Shown: positions 5,896 to 18,566 of the stretch, piece by piece
How positions within the stretch are numbered: the first letter of the stretch is position 1
Layout: every line of letters begins with the position of its first letter
Assembly (NCBI RefSeq): GCF_000378965.1
Contig: NZ_KB900536.1
Coordinates: forward strand, 3,001 to 67,000
Length of the DNA: 64,000 bases
Reading direction: 5' to 3'
Source of the DNA: Thioalkalivibrio thiocyanodenitrificans ARhD 1
Lineage (GTDB): Bacteria > Pseudomonadota > Gammaproteobacteria > Ectothiorhodospirales > Ectothiorhodospiraceae
The notes under the pieces: generated by a model
The model's database searches: none
The model's input: the letters and a program-made list of their open reading frames with translations, nothing else
What the model was told of the DNA's origin: nothing
Position numbers and translations under genes: made by a program

Positions 5896-7293
5896 ATGCC
5901 TAACACCCCTCCCCGCGCTTCTGACGCCGCAGCCCGGTTTTTCGACAACTACCTGAGTCTCCTCGCAAAAAACGGCATTCCGGAGCGCCAGCGGCGATGG
6001 TATGTCAGGCACGTCGAGGCCTTCATCAAGGAGCAGAAGGGCCGCAGGATCAGGAGCCTCTCCGGGGCCGATATTGAGGCCTACCTTGATGTGTTGGGCC
6101 GCGAACGATGCCTTCCGGGCTGGCAGTTTTCGCAGCGTATTGCAGCCATCCGCATTCTCTACCGCGATCTGCTGAGAACGCCGGCCTCCGATGCGGTCGA
6201 TTGGCAGTACTGGCTGGACTCGGCCCGCGAGCTTGATGCCGACCACCCCACGACGGCGCGGCAGCTTTCTCCGGAGGAGCTTTCCTACATCAAGGAGCGC
6301 AGGAGCGACGGACCGCTCAACGAGGTGCGCACAGCGCATCGCGACCTGCTGCTGCGCTTCACTTCCGAGATCCGCAGGCGCGGTTATGCCTACCGCACCG
6401 AGCAGAACTACGAGCAGTAGATCTGCCGTTTTCTGCTGTTCTGTTCCAACTGCCTCCCTCAGGAGACCGCGGCGGCGCAGGTGCGGGCGTTTCTCGAACA
6501 CCTCGCAGTGAAAAAGCGGGTCAGCGCCAGCACGCAGAATCAGGCGCTCTGCGCACTGGTCTTTCTTTATGAACAGGTTTTTGGAAAGAGGCTGGGCGAG
6601 TTGGAAGGATTCGTGCGGGCCAGGCGCCCGCGCACCGTTCCGGTGGTACTCAGCCGGGCCGAAGTGAAGGCCCTGCTGTCCGGCCTTGATGGCGTCCATC
6701 GACTGATCGCATCCCTGCTCTATGGCACCGGAATGCGGCTGCTCGAAGGCCTGCGGCTGAGGGTGCAGGATGTCGATTTCGACTATCGCCGTATCCACGT
6801 ACGCCGGGCCAAGGGCAACAAGGACCGCTACGTTCCGTTGCCCGATTCCCTGGCCGACGAGCTGCGCAAGCAGATCGAAACGGTGCGGGAGCTGCACGAG
6901 AAGGATCTCGCCGCCGGATACGGCGAAGTCGTGCTGCCGGGCGCCTTGAACCGCAAGTACCCCAATGCCGGGCGCGAACTCGGATGGCAGTTTCTCTTTC
7001 CCGCCGGGCGTCTGGCCATCGATCCCTACGGCGGCGCCATCCGCCGCCACCATCTCCACGAAAGCGCCTTGCAGAGGGCGATAAGGCGGGCGGCGGCCGC
7101 CTGCGATATCCAGAAACGCGTCGGCTGCCACACCCTGCGCCACAGCTTCGCCACCCATCTGCTTGAGCGCGGGCAGGACATACGCACGGTCCAGGAGCTG
7201 CTGGGGCATGCCAACGTCTCCACGACGATGATCTATACCCATGTGCTGAATCGCGGCGGGATGGGGGTGCTGAGCCCGCTTGATACGGACTGA
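5896..7293 (+). pseudogene. intI: Integron integrase, long form, interrupted by one amber codon
   Basis: The frame encodes 465 residues of a tyrosine recombinase with a TAG at codon 175 (6418-6420). The context EQNYEQ[12 protein letters not shown] strongly suggests an original Trp (TGG to TAG), since this position in integrases is typically Trp in a Y-x2-W-x3-F motif. The rest is intact. The stretch [18 protein letters not shown] is the extra segment special to integron integrases. The catalytic set is present: Arg in [10 protein letters not shown], Lys in KGNKDR, HTLRHSF, His in LGHANVS and the Tyr in MIYTHV. An extra core-binding-like domain (about residues 10-115) precedes the usual one, making it about 130 residues longer than IntI1. 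With the stop it should give only a fragment, unless suppressed or restarted downstream. Confidence 0.93.
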
Positions 7294-7453
7294 GGGGTGA
7301 TCACCGGCCTGTGGGGTTGCCGTCATGGCGCGCCTTTTCCTTGGGCGTCAGTCGAAGATATCGCCATTCCCGCCGCGGCGCAAAGGGCCGCGGAATGACC
7401 GACCTTCCGGGGCGAGACGCCCGGCGTTCACGCTCAAGGATGGCGCACCAACG

Positions 7454-7478
7454 AAAAAGCCCCGGAAATCCGGGGCTT
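7454..7478 (-). terminator. Rho-independent terminator (minus strand)
   Basis: On the minus strand AAGCCCCGGATTTCCGGGGCTT folds to a perfect ten-pair stem with a two-base loop, and its last bases merge into a run of five T. It lies just beyond the distal copy of the tRNA-Ser 3' end, so it was probably the original terminator of the tRNA gene before the site was duplicated. Confidence 0.75.
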
Positions 7479-7484
7479 GCAAGT

Positions 7485-7506
7485 ATATGGCGGAGAGAGA
7501 GGGATT
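7485..7506 (-). repeat. Distal copy of tRNA-Ser 3' end (putative att site)
   Basis: These 22 bases are identical to 7681-7702. They contain the encoded CCA and the last 16 bases of the tRNA-Ser gene plus three flanking bases. A second copy of a tRNA 3' end near an intact tRNA is the usual sign of integration by a tRNA-targeting recombinase. Only 174 bp separate the copies, so any element between them is gone or nearly so. Confidence 0.7.
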
Positions 7507-7631
7507 ATTCGGCGCTGCCGCGCCTCACCCTCCGGGCCGCCGCCGCTGCGCGGCAGCGTTCGGGCTACGCTTCGCTACGCCCGTCGAACCCATCATCTCC
7601 ATTCTCTCGGGTTCGAATCACGCCTTCATGC

Positions 7632-7684
7632 ATATTCAAATGCAAGGGGCCCCGAAAAACCCGGGGCCCCTTGCATTTGAATAT
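7632..7684. repeat. 23-bp perfect inverted repeat abutting tRNA-Ser
   Basis: Arms 7632-7654 and 7662-7684 are perfect complements (core GCAAGGGGCCCCG) around a seven-base loop. The right arm touches the CCA end of the tRNA gene. As RNA it makes a very stable hairpin directly after the tRNA, but no T-run follows on the minus strand, so it may act in 3' processing or be part of the inserted element. Confidence 0.7.
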
Positions 7685-7702
7685 GGCGGAGAGAGAGGGA
7701 TT
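7681..7702 (-). repeat. Proximal copy of the 22-bp tRNA-Ser repeat
   Basis: This copy is part of the intact tRNA-Ser gene (CCA end and T-arm side of the acceptor) and is identical to 7485-7506. Confidence 0.7.
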
Positions 7703-7774
7703 CGAACCCTCGATGGGCTTTTGACCCATACTCCCTTAGCAGGGGAGCGCCTTCGACCGCTCGGCCATCTCTCC
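7684..7774 (-). tRNA. tRNA-Ser (anticodon GCU)
   Basis: The minus strand starts with GGAGAGATGGCCGAG and ends TCTCTCC-G-CCA, so the seven-pair acceptor stem closes perfectly and CCA is encoded. The anticodon arm CTCCC-CTGCTAA-GGGAG carries GCT. A long variable arm (TATGGGTC AAAA GCCCATCG) and a T-loop GGTTCGAATCC are present. All are hallmarks of a class II serine tRNA reading AGC/AGU. It lies downstream of csrA on the same strand, the common arrangement in gammaproteobacteria. Confidence 0.97.
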
Positions 7775-7848
7775 GAATCCGCCCGTGACCGGCGGTTCAG
7801 GCCGGTTAGAATACCCGCCGCTCCATGGCAGGTAAAGTCTCGCGGGCT

Positions 7849-8043
7849 TCAGTTGCCGGACGCCGCCGGCTCTTCGTCACCTTCACGCTTGATGCGGTCG
7901 TAGATCTCTTCGCGATGCACCGCCACGTCCTTGGGTGCATTGATGCCGATACGCACCTGGTTACCCTTCACGCCCAGCACGGTGACGGAAACCTCGTCAC
8001 CGATCATGAGCGTCTCTCCTACTCGACGGGTCAGAATCAACAT
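7849..8043 (-). CDS. csrA: Carbon storage regulator CsrA/RsmA
   Basis: CsrA is a small dimeric RNA-binding protein that blocks or stabilises mRNAs by binding GGA motifs in their leaders; it controls carbon storage, motility and biofilm. The 64-residue product starts [16 protein letters not shown] and contains [22 protein letters not shown]. Both RNA-contact regions (Leu/Thr/Arg at positions 4-7 and the VHREEI patch) are conserved. The ATG at 8043 is preceded by AAGGA; open sequence further upstream lacks family similarity. Its place behind lysC and alaS and ahead of tRNA-Ser matches other gammaproteobacteria. The trehalose and glycogen genes in this window would be natural CsrA targets, but no binding site was tested. 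Confidence 0.97.
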   Translation of the reverse strand: MLILTRRVGETLMIGDEVSVTVLGVKGNQVRIGINAPKDVAVHREEIYDRIKREGDEEPAASGN

Positions 8044-8138
8044 AGTCCTTACTCCATTTGCTTCAATCACCTGGGTCCAATTGCCGGCTTCTCTGACTCC
8101 GGCACTCCTTGCCCCGAACACCCCGCATTTTATGGCTT

Positions 8139-9368
8139 CTAACGTCCCTGCTGCGGATTCTCCAGTTCGAAGGCATCGTGCAAGGCCCTGACACCGAGTT
8201 CCAGGTATTTCTCGTCAACAACCACGGATACCTTGATCTCCGAGGTGGAGATCATGCGGATGTTGATCCCTTCCCGGGCCAGCGCCTCGAACATCCTGCT
8301 GGCGATGCCGGCGTGGGAGCGCATGCCCACGCCCACCAGCGAAATCTTCACGATCTTCGGGTCGCCCGAAATCTTTCGGGCGGCCAGTTCTCCGGACAGG
8401 CCCTGCAGGATCGCCAGGGCCTTGTCGTAATCATTGCGGTGCACCGTGAACGTGAAATCCGTAGTCTCGTCAGCACCCACGTTCTGCACGATCATGTCCA
8501 CCTCGACGTTGGCGTCGGAGATGGGGCCCAGGATGCGATGCGCCACACCGGGCTGATCGGGTACACCGAGTATGGTCAATTGCGCCTCGTTCTGGTTGAA
8601 CGCAATGCCGGAAATCAGCGCCTGTTCCATGCCGTCTTCCTCAAATGTGATCAGTGTGCCAGGTCCTTCTCTGAAAGAGGACAGCACACGCAGGGGTACG
8701 TTGTACTTGCCGGCGAACTCCACCGCCCGGATCTGCAGCACCTTGGAGCCTAGGCTGGCCATTTCCAGCATTTCCTCGAAGGTGATGCGCTCCAGGCGCC
8801 GGGCCTCGGGCACGACCCGGGGGTCAGTGGTGTAGACGCCGTCCACGTCGGTGTAGATCTGGCACTCGTCCGCCTTCAGGGCGGCGGCCAGGGCCACGGC
8901 CGTGGTGTCGGAGCCACCGCGCCCCAGGGTGGTGATGTTGCCGTGTTCGTCCACGCCCTGGAAGCCCGCCACCACCACCACGTTGCCATCGGCCAGGTCG
9001 CGGCGCACCCGGGCGCCGTCGATATCGCGGATGCGCGCCTTGTTGTGGGCGCTGTCGGTGAGGATGTGCACCTGGGCGCCGGTATAGGAGCGCGCGGGGC
9101 AGCCCCGGCCTTCCAGCGCCATGGACAGCAGCGCGATGGTGACCTGCTCGCCGGTGGACAGCAGCACGTCCAGTTCCCGGCCCTGGGGTCTCGGGTTGAT
9201 CTCCCGCGCCAGGCCGAGCAGGCGGTCGGTCTCGCCGCTCATCGCGGAGACCACCACCACCACGTCGTGCCCCTGCCGGCGATGCTCCAGCACCTTCTCG
9301 GCCACGTGCTGGATACGCTCCACGCTGCCTACCGAGGTGCCGCCGTATTTTTGAACGATCAATGCCAT
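8139..9368 (-). CDS. lysC: Aspartate kinase
   Basis: This enzyme phosphorylates aspartate, the first step toward lysine, methionine, threonine and diaminopimelate. The 409-residue product begins [15 protein letters not shown], the signature of the amino-acid kinase fold. It has [20 protein letters not shown] for substrate and ATP binding and two C-terminal ACT domains (from about residue 265), the first around [12 protein letters not shown] and the second around KISLVGVGM, which bind inhibitory amino acids. Length fits the stand-alone aspartokinase type with no fused dehydrogenase. It lies 95 bases downstream of alaS and a similar distance upstream of csrA, probably in one transcript. Confidence 0.97.
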   Translation of the reverse strand: MALIVQKYGGTSVGSVERIQHVAEKVLEHRRQGHDVVVVVSAMSGETDRLLGLAREINPRPQGRELDVLLSTGEQVTIALLSMALEGRGCPARSYTGAQVHILTDSAHNKARIRDIDGARVRRDLADGNVVVVAGFQGVDEHGNITTLGRGGSDTTAVALAAALKADECQIYTDVDGVYTTDPRVVPEARRLERITFEEMLEMASLGSKVLQIRAVEFAGKYNVPLRVLSSFREGPGTLITFEEDGMEQALISGIAFNQNEAQLTILGVPDQPGVAHRILGPISDANVEVDMIVQNVGADETTDFTFTVHRNDYDKALAILQGLSGELAARKISGDPKIVKISLVGVGMRSHAGIASRMFEALAREGINIRMISTSEIKVSVVVDEKYLELGVRALHDAFELENPQQGR

Positions 9369-9462
9369 GTCAGTGCCCGTGTCCGGCTCACAGATTTTGT
9401 GCAGTGCCGCAATTCAGGGCGGCCATTAAATCACGAATCCGGACGGTTTATAAGAGGATGTT

Positions 9463-12060
<2,598 letters not shown>

Positions 12061-12080
12061 AAAGGTCTCGGTGCAATCAC

Positions 12081-12167
12081 GTTCAAAGTTCAAGGTTCAA
12101 AATTCAAAGTTCAACGGGAAGGCCCGCCAGTTCCTTGAACCTTGAACTTTGAACTTTGAACTTTGAA
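12081..12167. repeat. TTCAAAG heptamer inverted-repeat element, copy 1
   Basis: The left arm contains tandem TTCAAAG/TTCAAGG units (12081-12114) and the right arm their complement CTTTGAA/CTTGAA (12133-12167), around a GC-rich centre. It fills the recX-alaS spacer and ends exactly at the recX stop codon. A second copy of the same design lies between accD and trpA. Confidence 0.8.
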
Positions 12168-12629
12168 TCATCCTTTCAGCGCCCGCCGGACCATGTCGGC
12201 GGGAAAGCCCCGATATTGCAGGAACCGCGCCCGCTTTGCCCATTCCCGGGCATCCCCGGCGGGTGCGTCGCCGAAACGTCTGCGGGCGGTGTCACGGGCC
12301 AGCGACTGCCAGTCCACTTCGGCGGCGCGGAGACCCTCCTCGGCGTCGGCCTCATCCACGCCGCGTTCGCGCAGTTCGCCGGCGATGCGCACCGGCCCAT
12401 AACCCTGTTGGACCCGGTGGCGAACAAAGGTTTCCACGAAGCGGGCATCGCTCTGATACCGTTCCGCGACGAGCCGTTCCAGGGCCTCGTCCACCGCGTC
12501 GGGCTCATGGCCCTTGTGGGTGAGCTTGCGCCGCAGTTCCGCCCGGCTGTGCTCCCGACGCGCCAGCAGCCGCACGGCATGGGCGTACGGATCGGGCTGA
12601 CGTTCAGGCTTCGACCGATTCCGCCTCAT
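12168..12629 (-). CDS. recX: RecA-modulating protein RecX
   Basis: RecX binds RecA filaments and limits their growth. The 153-residue product shows the three tandem three-helix repeats of the family: [19 protein letters not shown], the [20 protein letters not shown] block and the [15 protein letters not shown] block. The ATG lies within the recA 3' end, 26 bases before the recA stop, so the two genes are translationally coupled as in many relatives. Confidence 0.95.
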   Translation of the reverse strand: MRRNRSKPERQPDPYAHAVRLLARREHSRAELRRKLTHKGHEPDAVDEALERLVAERYQSDARFVETFVRHRVQQGYGPVRIAGELRERGVDEADAEEGLRAAEVDWQSLARDTARRRFGDAPAGDAREWAKRARFLQYRGFPADMVRRALKG

Positions 12630-13641
12630 CCGCCTGCGGCACGCGCTTGGGCAGGTGCTTCTCGCGGATTTGGCGCTCGATCTCTCCGGCCATCTCCGGA
12701 TGCTCCTTCAGGAAGGTCCGGGCATTGTCCTTGCCCTGGCCGATGCGTTCGCCGTTGTAGCTGTACCAGGCCCCGGACTTGTCCACGATGCCGTCCTTGA
12801 CGCCCATGTCGATGACCTCGCCGAGGCGCGAGATTCCCTCGCCATAGAGGATCTCGAACTCCGCCTGCTTGAAGGGCGGGGCCACCTTGTTCTTGACAAC
12901 CTTCACGCGGGTCTCGTTGCCGATCACCTCGTCGCCCTTTTTTATGGCGCCGATGCGGCGGATGTCCAGGCGCACGGAGGAATAGAACTTGAGCGCGTTG
13001 CCCCCGGTGGTGGTCTCGGGGTTGCCGAACATGACGCCGATCTTCATGCGGATCTGGTTGATGAAAATCACCAGCGTGTTGGAGCGCTTGATGTTGGCGG
13101 TGAGCTTGCGCAGCGCCTGGGACATGAGCCGCGCCTGAAGGCCCACATGGGTGTCGCCCATCTCGCCCTCGATCTCGGCCTTGGGCGTGAGCGCGGCCAC
13201 GGAGTCCACCACCACCACGTCCACGGCGCCGGAGCGCACCAGCATGTCCGCGATCTCGAGCGCCTGCTCGCCGGTGTCGGGCTGGGAGACCAGCAGGTCG
13301 TCCACGTTCACGCCCAGTTTCTCGGCGTAGCCGGGGTCCAGGGCATGCTCGGCATCCACGAAGGCGGCGGTGCCGCCCTGCTTCTGGCACTCGGCGATCA
13401 CCTGCAGCGTCAGGGTGGTCTTGCCCGAGGATTCCGGCCCGTAGATCTCCACCACGCGGCCCTTGGGCAGTCCGCCGATGCCCAGCGCGATGTCCAGGGC
13501 CAGCGAACCGGTGGAGATGGCCTCCACGTCGCGCACCGCGGTGCTGTCGCCCATGCGCATCACGGCACCCTTGCCGAATTGACGCTCGATCTGCCCCAGT
13601 GCGGCGGACAGGGCCTTCTTGCGGTTTTCGTCCACGGTCAT
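12604..13641 (-). CDS. recA: Recombinase RecA
   Basis: RecA forms the strand-exchange filament for homologous recombination and triggers LexA cleavage. The 345-residue product begins [19 protein letters not shown] and has the Walker A loop GPESSGKTT, the Walker B region VVVDSVAAL, and a Gln-containing DNA loop 2 ([16 protein letters not shown]). The ATG at 13641 has AGGA immediately upstream. Codon use matches the neighbours. In the 137 bases upstream I see no clear CTGT-N8-ACAG LexA operator, so regulation may differ from the E. coli pattern. It follows thpR and the cinA-type gene and overlaps recX. Confidence 0.98.
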   Translation of the reverse strand: MTVDENRKKALSAALGQIERQFGKGAVMRMGDSTAVRDVEAISTGSLALDIALGIGGLPKGRVVEIYGPESSGKTTLTLQVIAECQKQGGTAAFVDAEHALDPGYAEKLGVNVDDLLVSQPDTGEQALEIADMLVRSGAVDVVVVDSVAALTPKAEIEGEMGDTHVGLQARLMSQALRKLTANIKRSNTLVIFINQIRMKIGVMFGNPETTTGGNALKFYSSVRLDIRRIGAIKKGDEVIGNETRVKVVKNKVAPPFKQAEFEILYGEGISRLGEVIDMGVKDGIVDKSGAWYSYNGERIGQGKDNARTFLKEHPEMAGEIERQIREKHLPKRVPQADEAESVEA

Positions 13642-13778
13642 TCCTCGCAAAGCTGTTGGGTTTCCTGTGGGAGACGCCGGGCCGGTCCCGGGCGGCATCG
13701 CTCGACGTCCTGATGATGCTTCGGCCCCCGGACACCCTGGAGTGTGTCGCCAATCCCTCTGGTACACGAAGGCATGGA

Positions 13779-14366
13779 TTATTCCATAGAACCCGAGTCC
13801 ATCGAAAGCGACCCCAGGGTTTGAATGCCCAATGGAAAGGTCCGGAGCACTTCGTATCCCTGCCCGGGGCGGGAACACACCAGGCAAAACCGATCCAGCC
13901 GCCAGACATGGTTCGGCGCGGCCGCGTCCGGCAACCGCGTGCGCATGGCCCGCGCCAGGGTGACGTGCGCGTGGAAGGGTCTCGAATCGGGTTCGAGCCC
14001 GCAGTCGGCCAAGACGCCGGAGAGGGAGCGGGCGAGCGTGGCGAGGGGCGCCGGACAGGTTTGCGGCCCCACCCACATCAGACCCCGTGAGAAGCGCCCC
14101 AGCCTGTCCAGTTGCACCGTACAGGGCTCGCCGCGCACATCGGCCGCCCGCTGCACCAGGCAGTCACGCGTCACGGCATCGACGGAGCCGGCGAAGGCCA
14201 GGGTCATGTGCAGATTGCCGGCGGGCACGAACCGCCCGCGCAGCTTCGGCAATGCATCGCGCCAGCGTGCCAGCGCGCGGCGCTCCGCATCCGACGGCCA
14301 GAGGGCGAAGAACAGCCGCTGATGGGACGGGCCCGGAGACCCGGAGGTGTCGTGAGTCTCATCCAT
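13779..14366 (-). CDS. thpR: RNA 2',3'-cyclic phosphodiesterase (2H family, LigT-like)
   Basis: These enzymes open 2',3'-cyclic phosphates in RNA to 2'-phosphate; some also join tRNA halves in vitro. The 195-residue product shows the two catalytic motifs of the 2H superfamily, HMTL (about residue 50) and HVTL (about residue 135), and the typical opening [10 protein letters not shown]. The ATG at 14366 has GAGGC upstream. It stands between the cinA-type gene and recA, a neighbourhood seen in other gammaproteobacteria. Confidence 0.92.
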   Translation of the reverse strand: MDETHDTSGSPGPSHQRLFFALWPSDAERRALARWRDALPKLRGRFVPAGNLHMTLAFAGSVDAVTRDCLVQRAADVRGEPCTVQLDRLGRFSRGLMWVGPQTCPAPLATLARSLSGVLADCGLEPDSRPFHAHVTLARAMRTRLPDAAAPNHVWRLDRFCLVCSRPGQGYEVLRTFPLGIQTLGSLSMDSGSME

Positions 14367-14533
14367 GAGTCTCTGCCTCGGTGAGGACGTGCCGCCCATT
14401 CAACCAGAATCCGGGGGCGCCCGCCAGGGCCGGGCACTCCGGTGAAAGCGCCGGGGATCGGGACAGGGGCGGCGCCGGTGCGGGGAACGGATCATCCACA
14501 TTGACCGGCATTCGCGCTCATGCGCGGACACCA

Positions 14534-15064
14534 TCAATCACCGGAACCCCCATCGAGGCGATCCAGAATACCCTCCAGTGCCGCCGCCACCGCCTGGCGC
14601 CGCACGGCGTCCCGGTCGCCGTCGAAGTGAAAGCGCCTGGCCCCGCTCTCCCTGCCGCCACCCGACCATGCCAGCCAGACCGTACCCACGGGCTTGGCGC
14701 TGGTGCCCCCGCCGGGGCCGGCCACGCCGCTCACGGCCACGGACAGGTCACCGCGGCTGTGTTCCAGTGCCCCGGCCGCCATGGCGCACACCGTGTGCTC
14801 GCTGACGGCGCCGTGTTCGGCGATCAACGCGGCCGGCACCCCGAGGAGTTCGGTCTTGGCTTCGTTGCTGTAGGTGACGAAACCCCGCTCGAACCAGGCG
14901 GAGCTGCCGGGCATGTCGGTGAGCAGCTTGGCGATCCAGCCGCCGGTACAGGATTCCGCCGTCACCAGGCGCACCCCCGCGCGGGCGAGGGCATCGCCCG
15001 TCTCCCGGGCGAGTACAGAGAGTTGTTCGTCTTCGTGGTTCAAGGTGCCGTTACCCGAGGTCAT
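14534..15064 (-). CDS. pncC: Nicotinamide-nucleotide amidohydrolase (CinA C-terminal family)
   Basis: PncC converts NMN to nicotinate mononucleotide in NAD recycling. The 176-residue product has the family signature VTAESCTGGWIAKLLTD, then GFVTYSNEAKTELLGV and SVAVSGVAGPGGGT, which contain the catalytic Ser and Thr and the phosphate-binding loop. It lacks the N-terminal MoCF domain of full CinA, so it is the short single-domain type. I chose the ATG at 15064; an upstream start adds 18 residues without family similarity. Its position ahead of recA is conserved. Confidence 0.93.
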   Translation of the reverse strand: MTSGNGTLNHEDEQLSVLARETGDALARAGVRLVTAESCTGGWIAKLLTDMPGSSAWFERGFVTYSNEAKTELLGVPAALIAEHGAVSEHTVCAMAAGALEHSRGDLSVAVSGVAGPGGGTSAKPVGTVWLAWSGGGRESGARRFHFDGDRDAVRRQAVAAALEGILDRLDGGSGD

Positions 15065-15193
15065 GCAGACCGGAGATGTATCCGGGTTCGGCTGGCAAAT
15101 CCGGCCGCACCCGGGCACTTTAACGGTTGCGCATGATGGATGTCATCCCGCGGGCCGGGGCCCGGTGACAGGGCACCCGGCCGCGGGCGGGGG

Positions 15194-15628
15194 TCAGAGG
15201 AAGTTGGGCAAATGGCTGCGGATGGTGGCGGTGTCGTGCGTGGTCAGGTTCTTGTCCAGTTCACCCGCGATGGATTTCTGGGTCACCTCGTTCATGCACT
15301 GGCGCATGGTGCCGAGGAACGACGGCGAGGCGACGATATAGAGCTTTTCGAACAGGCCGGTGGCCCGGGCGTTGTTCAGACGATCGCACAGGGACTTGGC
15401 GAATCGTACGGCCTCGTGCTTCTTGGGCGGGACCTCCTTGCCCATCGCGTGGCGCCCGTCGCCGGTACTGTCGAAACTGCGTCCCGGGCGGTCGGAGTTG
15501 AAATCCTGCTCATGGAGTCTCCCTTCCGGGTGACTGATCTCCTCGACCGTCTCCAGGGCACTGAACGACTTCTCGGCGCTGAATATGCGCGCACGGCTTG
15601 CATCTGCAACGATCACCCATGTGGTCAT
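15194..15628 (-). CDS. Host attachment family protein
   Basis: The 144-residue product (MTTWVIVADASRARIF...) matches the family named after a protein needed for Agrobacterium attachment to host cells, with its typical start, the LHEQDFNSDRPGR middle section and the KLYIVASPSFLG and NLTTHDTATIRSHL blocks. The fold is release-factor-like in related proteins, so a cytoplasmic role in RNA or translation quality control is as likely as attachment. A strong AGGAGGT lies eight bases before the ATG. It diverges from mutS. Confidence 0.88.
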   Translation of the reverse strand: MTTWVIVADASRARIFSAEKSFSALETVEEISHPEGRLHEQDFNSDRPGRSFDSTGDGRHAMGKEVPPKKHEAVRFAKSLCDRLNNARATGLFEKLYIVASPSFLGTMRQCMNEVTQKSIAGELDKNLTTHDTATIRSHLPNFL

Positions 15629-15977
15629 GTGCCTACACCTCCTTGAATTGCGGGGGCAAGAAACCGCACGAATCCACGGGGACTCGTGTGGTATTAGTTA
15701 AAAGGAATCAGCATGATGCGGTATACACATCATGTCATTTCTGCTATTGGGCGCCGGCCGGGGAAAGAGACGGCCGGGGAGGACGGGCCGCAGGCGTCGG
15801 GACGCGCGAGATCCACTCATACCTCTTACTATAGCGGGAAACGGATTTCTCTCCACTACCCCGCCGACCCATGGCGAGGTCGGGCCGGGATGCCCCCGGC
15901 GACAGGCCGGTCCCAAGCCGGCCGCCAACGCGGGTTCAGTGGCCTTGCGCGTGCCGGGATGAGTAGAATCCTCTTCC
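15629..15977. other. Spacer between divergent host-attachment gene and mutS
   Basis: About 350 bases with an AT-rich patch near 15690-15740 (TTAGTTAAAAGGAATC) that may hold a promoter for the minus-strand gene. No repeat family, RNA gene or convincing ORF was found. mutS has only a weak ribosome binding site. Confidence 0.5.
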
Positions 15978-18566
15978 ATGTCCGACGCCCCAGCCCCCGC
16001 CAAGACGCCCCGGCACACCCCCATGATGGAGCAGTACCTGGGCATCAAGTCCCGGTACCCGGACATCCTGATGTTCTACCGGATGGGGGACTTCTACGAA
16101 CTGTTCCACGACGATGCGGTGCGGGCCGCGCGGCTCCTGGACATCACACTTACCCGCCGCGGCCAGTCCGCCGGAGAGCCCATCCCCATGGCGGGTGTGC
16201 CGGTGCACGCGGTGGAGAGCTACCTGGGGCGCCTGCTGCGCCAGGGTGAATCGGTGGCCATCTGCGAGCAGATCGGCGACCCGGCCGCCAGCAAGGGCCC
16301 CGTGGAGCGCAAGGTGGTGCGCATCGTCACGCCGGGCACGGTCACCGAGGAGGCCCTGCTCGATGAGCGGCGGGAAAACCTGCTGGTGGCCCTGTGCGGA
16401 CATGGCGATCGTCACGGGCTGGCCGCCCTGGATGTGAGCACCGGGCGCTTTCGGGTTCAGGAACTGGCGGGCGCCGAGGCCCTGGCCGGGGAGCTGGAAA
16501 GGCTGAACCCGGCGGAACTGCTCCTTCCCGAGGGTCACGCGGCGCCCGGGGCCCGGCGTGGCGGCACCCGACAGCGACCCGTCTGGCATTTCGAGACGCA
16601 CGCCGCGCGGGATCTGCTGCTGCGTCATTTCGGCACCCGGGACCTGTCGGGCTTCGGCTGCGAGGACATGGATCTCGCCACCGGCGCCGCGGGCGCCCTG
16701 CTGCAGTACGTGCAGGATACGCAGATGAGTGCCCTGCCCCACATCACCGGGCTGGGGGTGGAACGCCGCGAGGACGGCATCATTCTCGATGCGGCCACGC
16801 GACGGAACCTGGAACTGACCCGCAACCTGGCCGGCGGAACCGACAACACCCTGGCCGCGGTACTGGACGAGACCGCCACCGCCATGGGCAGCCGCCTGCT
16901 GTCGCGCTGGATCCACCAGCCCCTGCGCCGCCGGGAGGACCTGCAGGCCCGCCACGGAGCCGTCGCCGAACTGCTGGACGGACACGCCTACCGGGACGTG
17001 CACGACTACCTGCGCCGTACCGGCGATCTGGAACGCATCCTCACCCGGGTGGCCCTGGCCTCGGCCCGGCCCCGGGATCTGGTCACCCTGCGCGACTCGC
17101 TGGCCGTGCTGCCCGGACTGCAGACCCTGCTCTCGCCGCTGGCATCGCCCCGCCTGCGGGCACTGGCCGAGGCGATCGACGAACACCCGGACGTGGTGAC
17201 ACTGCTCGGCCGGGCCATCATCGAACAGCCGCCGGTCCTCGTCCGCGACGGCGGAGTCATCGCGCCCGGCTACGACTCGGAACTGGATGAGCTGCGCACC
17301 CTGTCGGAGAACGCCGACCGGTTCCTGTCGGACCTGGAGGCGCGCGAGCGGGAGCGCACGGGCATTGCCAATCTCAAGGTGGCCTACAACCGGGTGCACG
17401 GCTATTACATCGAGATCAGCCGCACCCAGGCGGACAGGGCGCCTGATGACTACACCCGGCGCCAGACCCTCAAGGGTGCCGAGCGCTTCATCACCCCGGA
17501 ACTGAAGGCCTTCGAGGACAAGGTGCTCTCCGCCCGGGAGCGGGCCCTCGCCCGGGAGAAGGCCCTGTACGAGGCCCTGCTGCAATCCCTGCTGGAGCCC
17601 CTGCCCGCCCTGCAGCGCACAGCCGGCGCCCTGGCGGAACTGGACGTGCTGGCCTGCTTCGCGGAACGGGCCGAAACCCTGGGCTACACGGCACCGGAAC
17701 TCACCGATGACCCGGGTCTGCTCATCGAGGACGGGCGCCACCCGGTGGTGGAACGGGTGCTGGACGAGCCCTTCGTGGCCAACGGCGTGTGCCTGGACGA
17801 TGGGCGCCGCATGCTGGTGATCACGGGCCCCAACATGGGCGGCAAATCCACCTACATGCGCCAGACCGCGCTGATCGTGCTCATGGCCCATCTGGGCAGC
17901 TTCGTGCCGGCGCGCCGGGCGGTGATCGGTCCGGTGGACCGGATCTTCACGCGCATCGGCGCATCCGACGACCTGGCCTCCGGGCGTTCCACCTTCATGG
18001 TGGAGATGACGGAGGCCGCCAACATCCTCAACAACGCCACCGGGCAGAGCCTGGTGCTCATGGACGAGATCGGGCGCGGCACCTCCACCTTCGATGGCCT
18101 GTCCCTGGCCTGGGCCTGTGCCGAACACCTGACGCGGCACAACCGGGCGTTCACCCTGTTCGCGACCCACTACTTCGAACTGACCGCCCTGGCCGAGCGG
18201 CACGACACCATCGCCAACGTGCACATCGACGCGGTGGAACACGGCAACCGCATCGTGTTCCTGCATGCCGTCAAGGAGGGGCCCGCCAACCAGAGCTACG
18301 GCCTGCACGTTGCGGCCCTGGCCGGCGTGCCGGCGGACGTGATCCGCATGGCCCGCCAGCGCCTCGCGGAACTGGAACGCCAGAACCTGTCCGGCGCGCC
18401 CCACGACCCTCAGTTGGGGCTGTTCAATACGGACGGTTCGGCGGCCTCCCCGGCCGATCCCGCCGCCGAGGCCCTGCGCGAGGCCCTCGAGGCGCTGGAC
18501 CCGGACAGCCTCTCCCCCCGGGAGGCCCTGGAAGCCCTGTACCGTCTGCGCGCGCTGCTGGATTGA
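15978..18566 (+). CDS. mutS: DNA mismatch repair protein MutS
   Basis: MutS recognises mismatches and, with ATP, recruits MutL. The 862-residue protein contains the mismatch-binding motif MGDFYELF (Phe-x-Glu), connector and lever domains, the Walker A loop GPNMGGKST (about residue 616), the Walker B region [17 protein letters not shown], and a C-terminal tail ([12 protein letters not shown]) that in relatives mediates tetramers and clamp contact. Length is normal. The final bases and stop codon lie at the edge of a large repeat that recurs, with a mutS-tail-like stretch, at 21446. Confidence 0.98.
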   Translation: MSDAPAPAKTPRHTPMMEQYLGIKSRYPDILMFYRMGDFYELFHDDAVRAARLLDITLTRRGQSAGEPIPMAGVPVHAVESYLGRLLRQGESVAICEQIGDPAASKGPVERKVVRIVTPGTVTEEALLDERRENLLVALCGHGDRHGLAALDVSTGRFRVQELAGAEALAGELERLNPAELLLPEGHAAPGARRGGTRQRPVWHFETHAARDLLLRHFGTRDLSGFGCEDMDLATGAAGALLQYVQDTQMSALPHITGLGVERREDGIILDAATRRNLELTRNLAGGTDNTLAAVLDETATAMGSRLLSRWIHQPLRRREDLQARHGAVAELLDGHAYRDVHDYLRRTGDLERILTRVALASARPRDLVTLRDSLAVLPGLQTLLSPLASPRLRALAEAIDEHPDVVTLLGRAIIEQPPVLVRDGGVIAPGYDSELDELRTLSENADRFLSDLEARERERTGIANLKVAYNRVHGYYIEISRTQADRAPDDYTRRQTLKGAERFITPELKAFEDKVLSARERALAREKALYEALLQSLLEPLPALQRTAGALAELDVLACFAERAETLGYTAPELTDDPGLLIEDGRHPVVERVLDEPFVANGVCLDDGRRMLVITGPNMGGKSTYMRQTALIVLMAHLGSFVPARRAVIGPVDRIFTRIGASDDLASGRSTFMVEMTEAANILNNATGQSLVLMDEIGRGTSTFDGLSLAWACAEHLTRHNRAFTLFATHYFELTALAERHDTIANVHIDAVEHGNRIVFLHAVKEGPANQSYGLHVAALAGVPADVIRMARQRLAELERQNLSGAPHDPQLGLFNTDGSAASPADPAAEALREALEALDPDSLSPREALEALYRLRALLD

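Noticed and set aside
6418-6420. TAG as a sense codon (recoding) in the integrase
   Set aside because: There is no sign of pyrrolysine machinery in the window, and the site fits a simple TGG to TAG change.
5830-7326. 498-codon open frame opposite the integrase
   Set aside because: It is the complement of a clear tyrosine recombinase with all catalytic residues, and shows no family pattern of its own.
7325-7903. 192-codon frame across the tRNA-Ser region
   Set aside because: It crosses the tRNA gene, its terminator and both repeat copies; no coding signal.
13642-13778. LexA operator before recA
   Set aside because: Several CTG and CAG triplets occur, but none in the CTGT-N8-ACAG arrangement.
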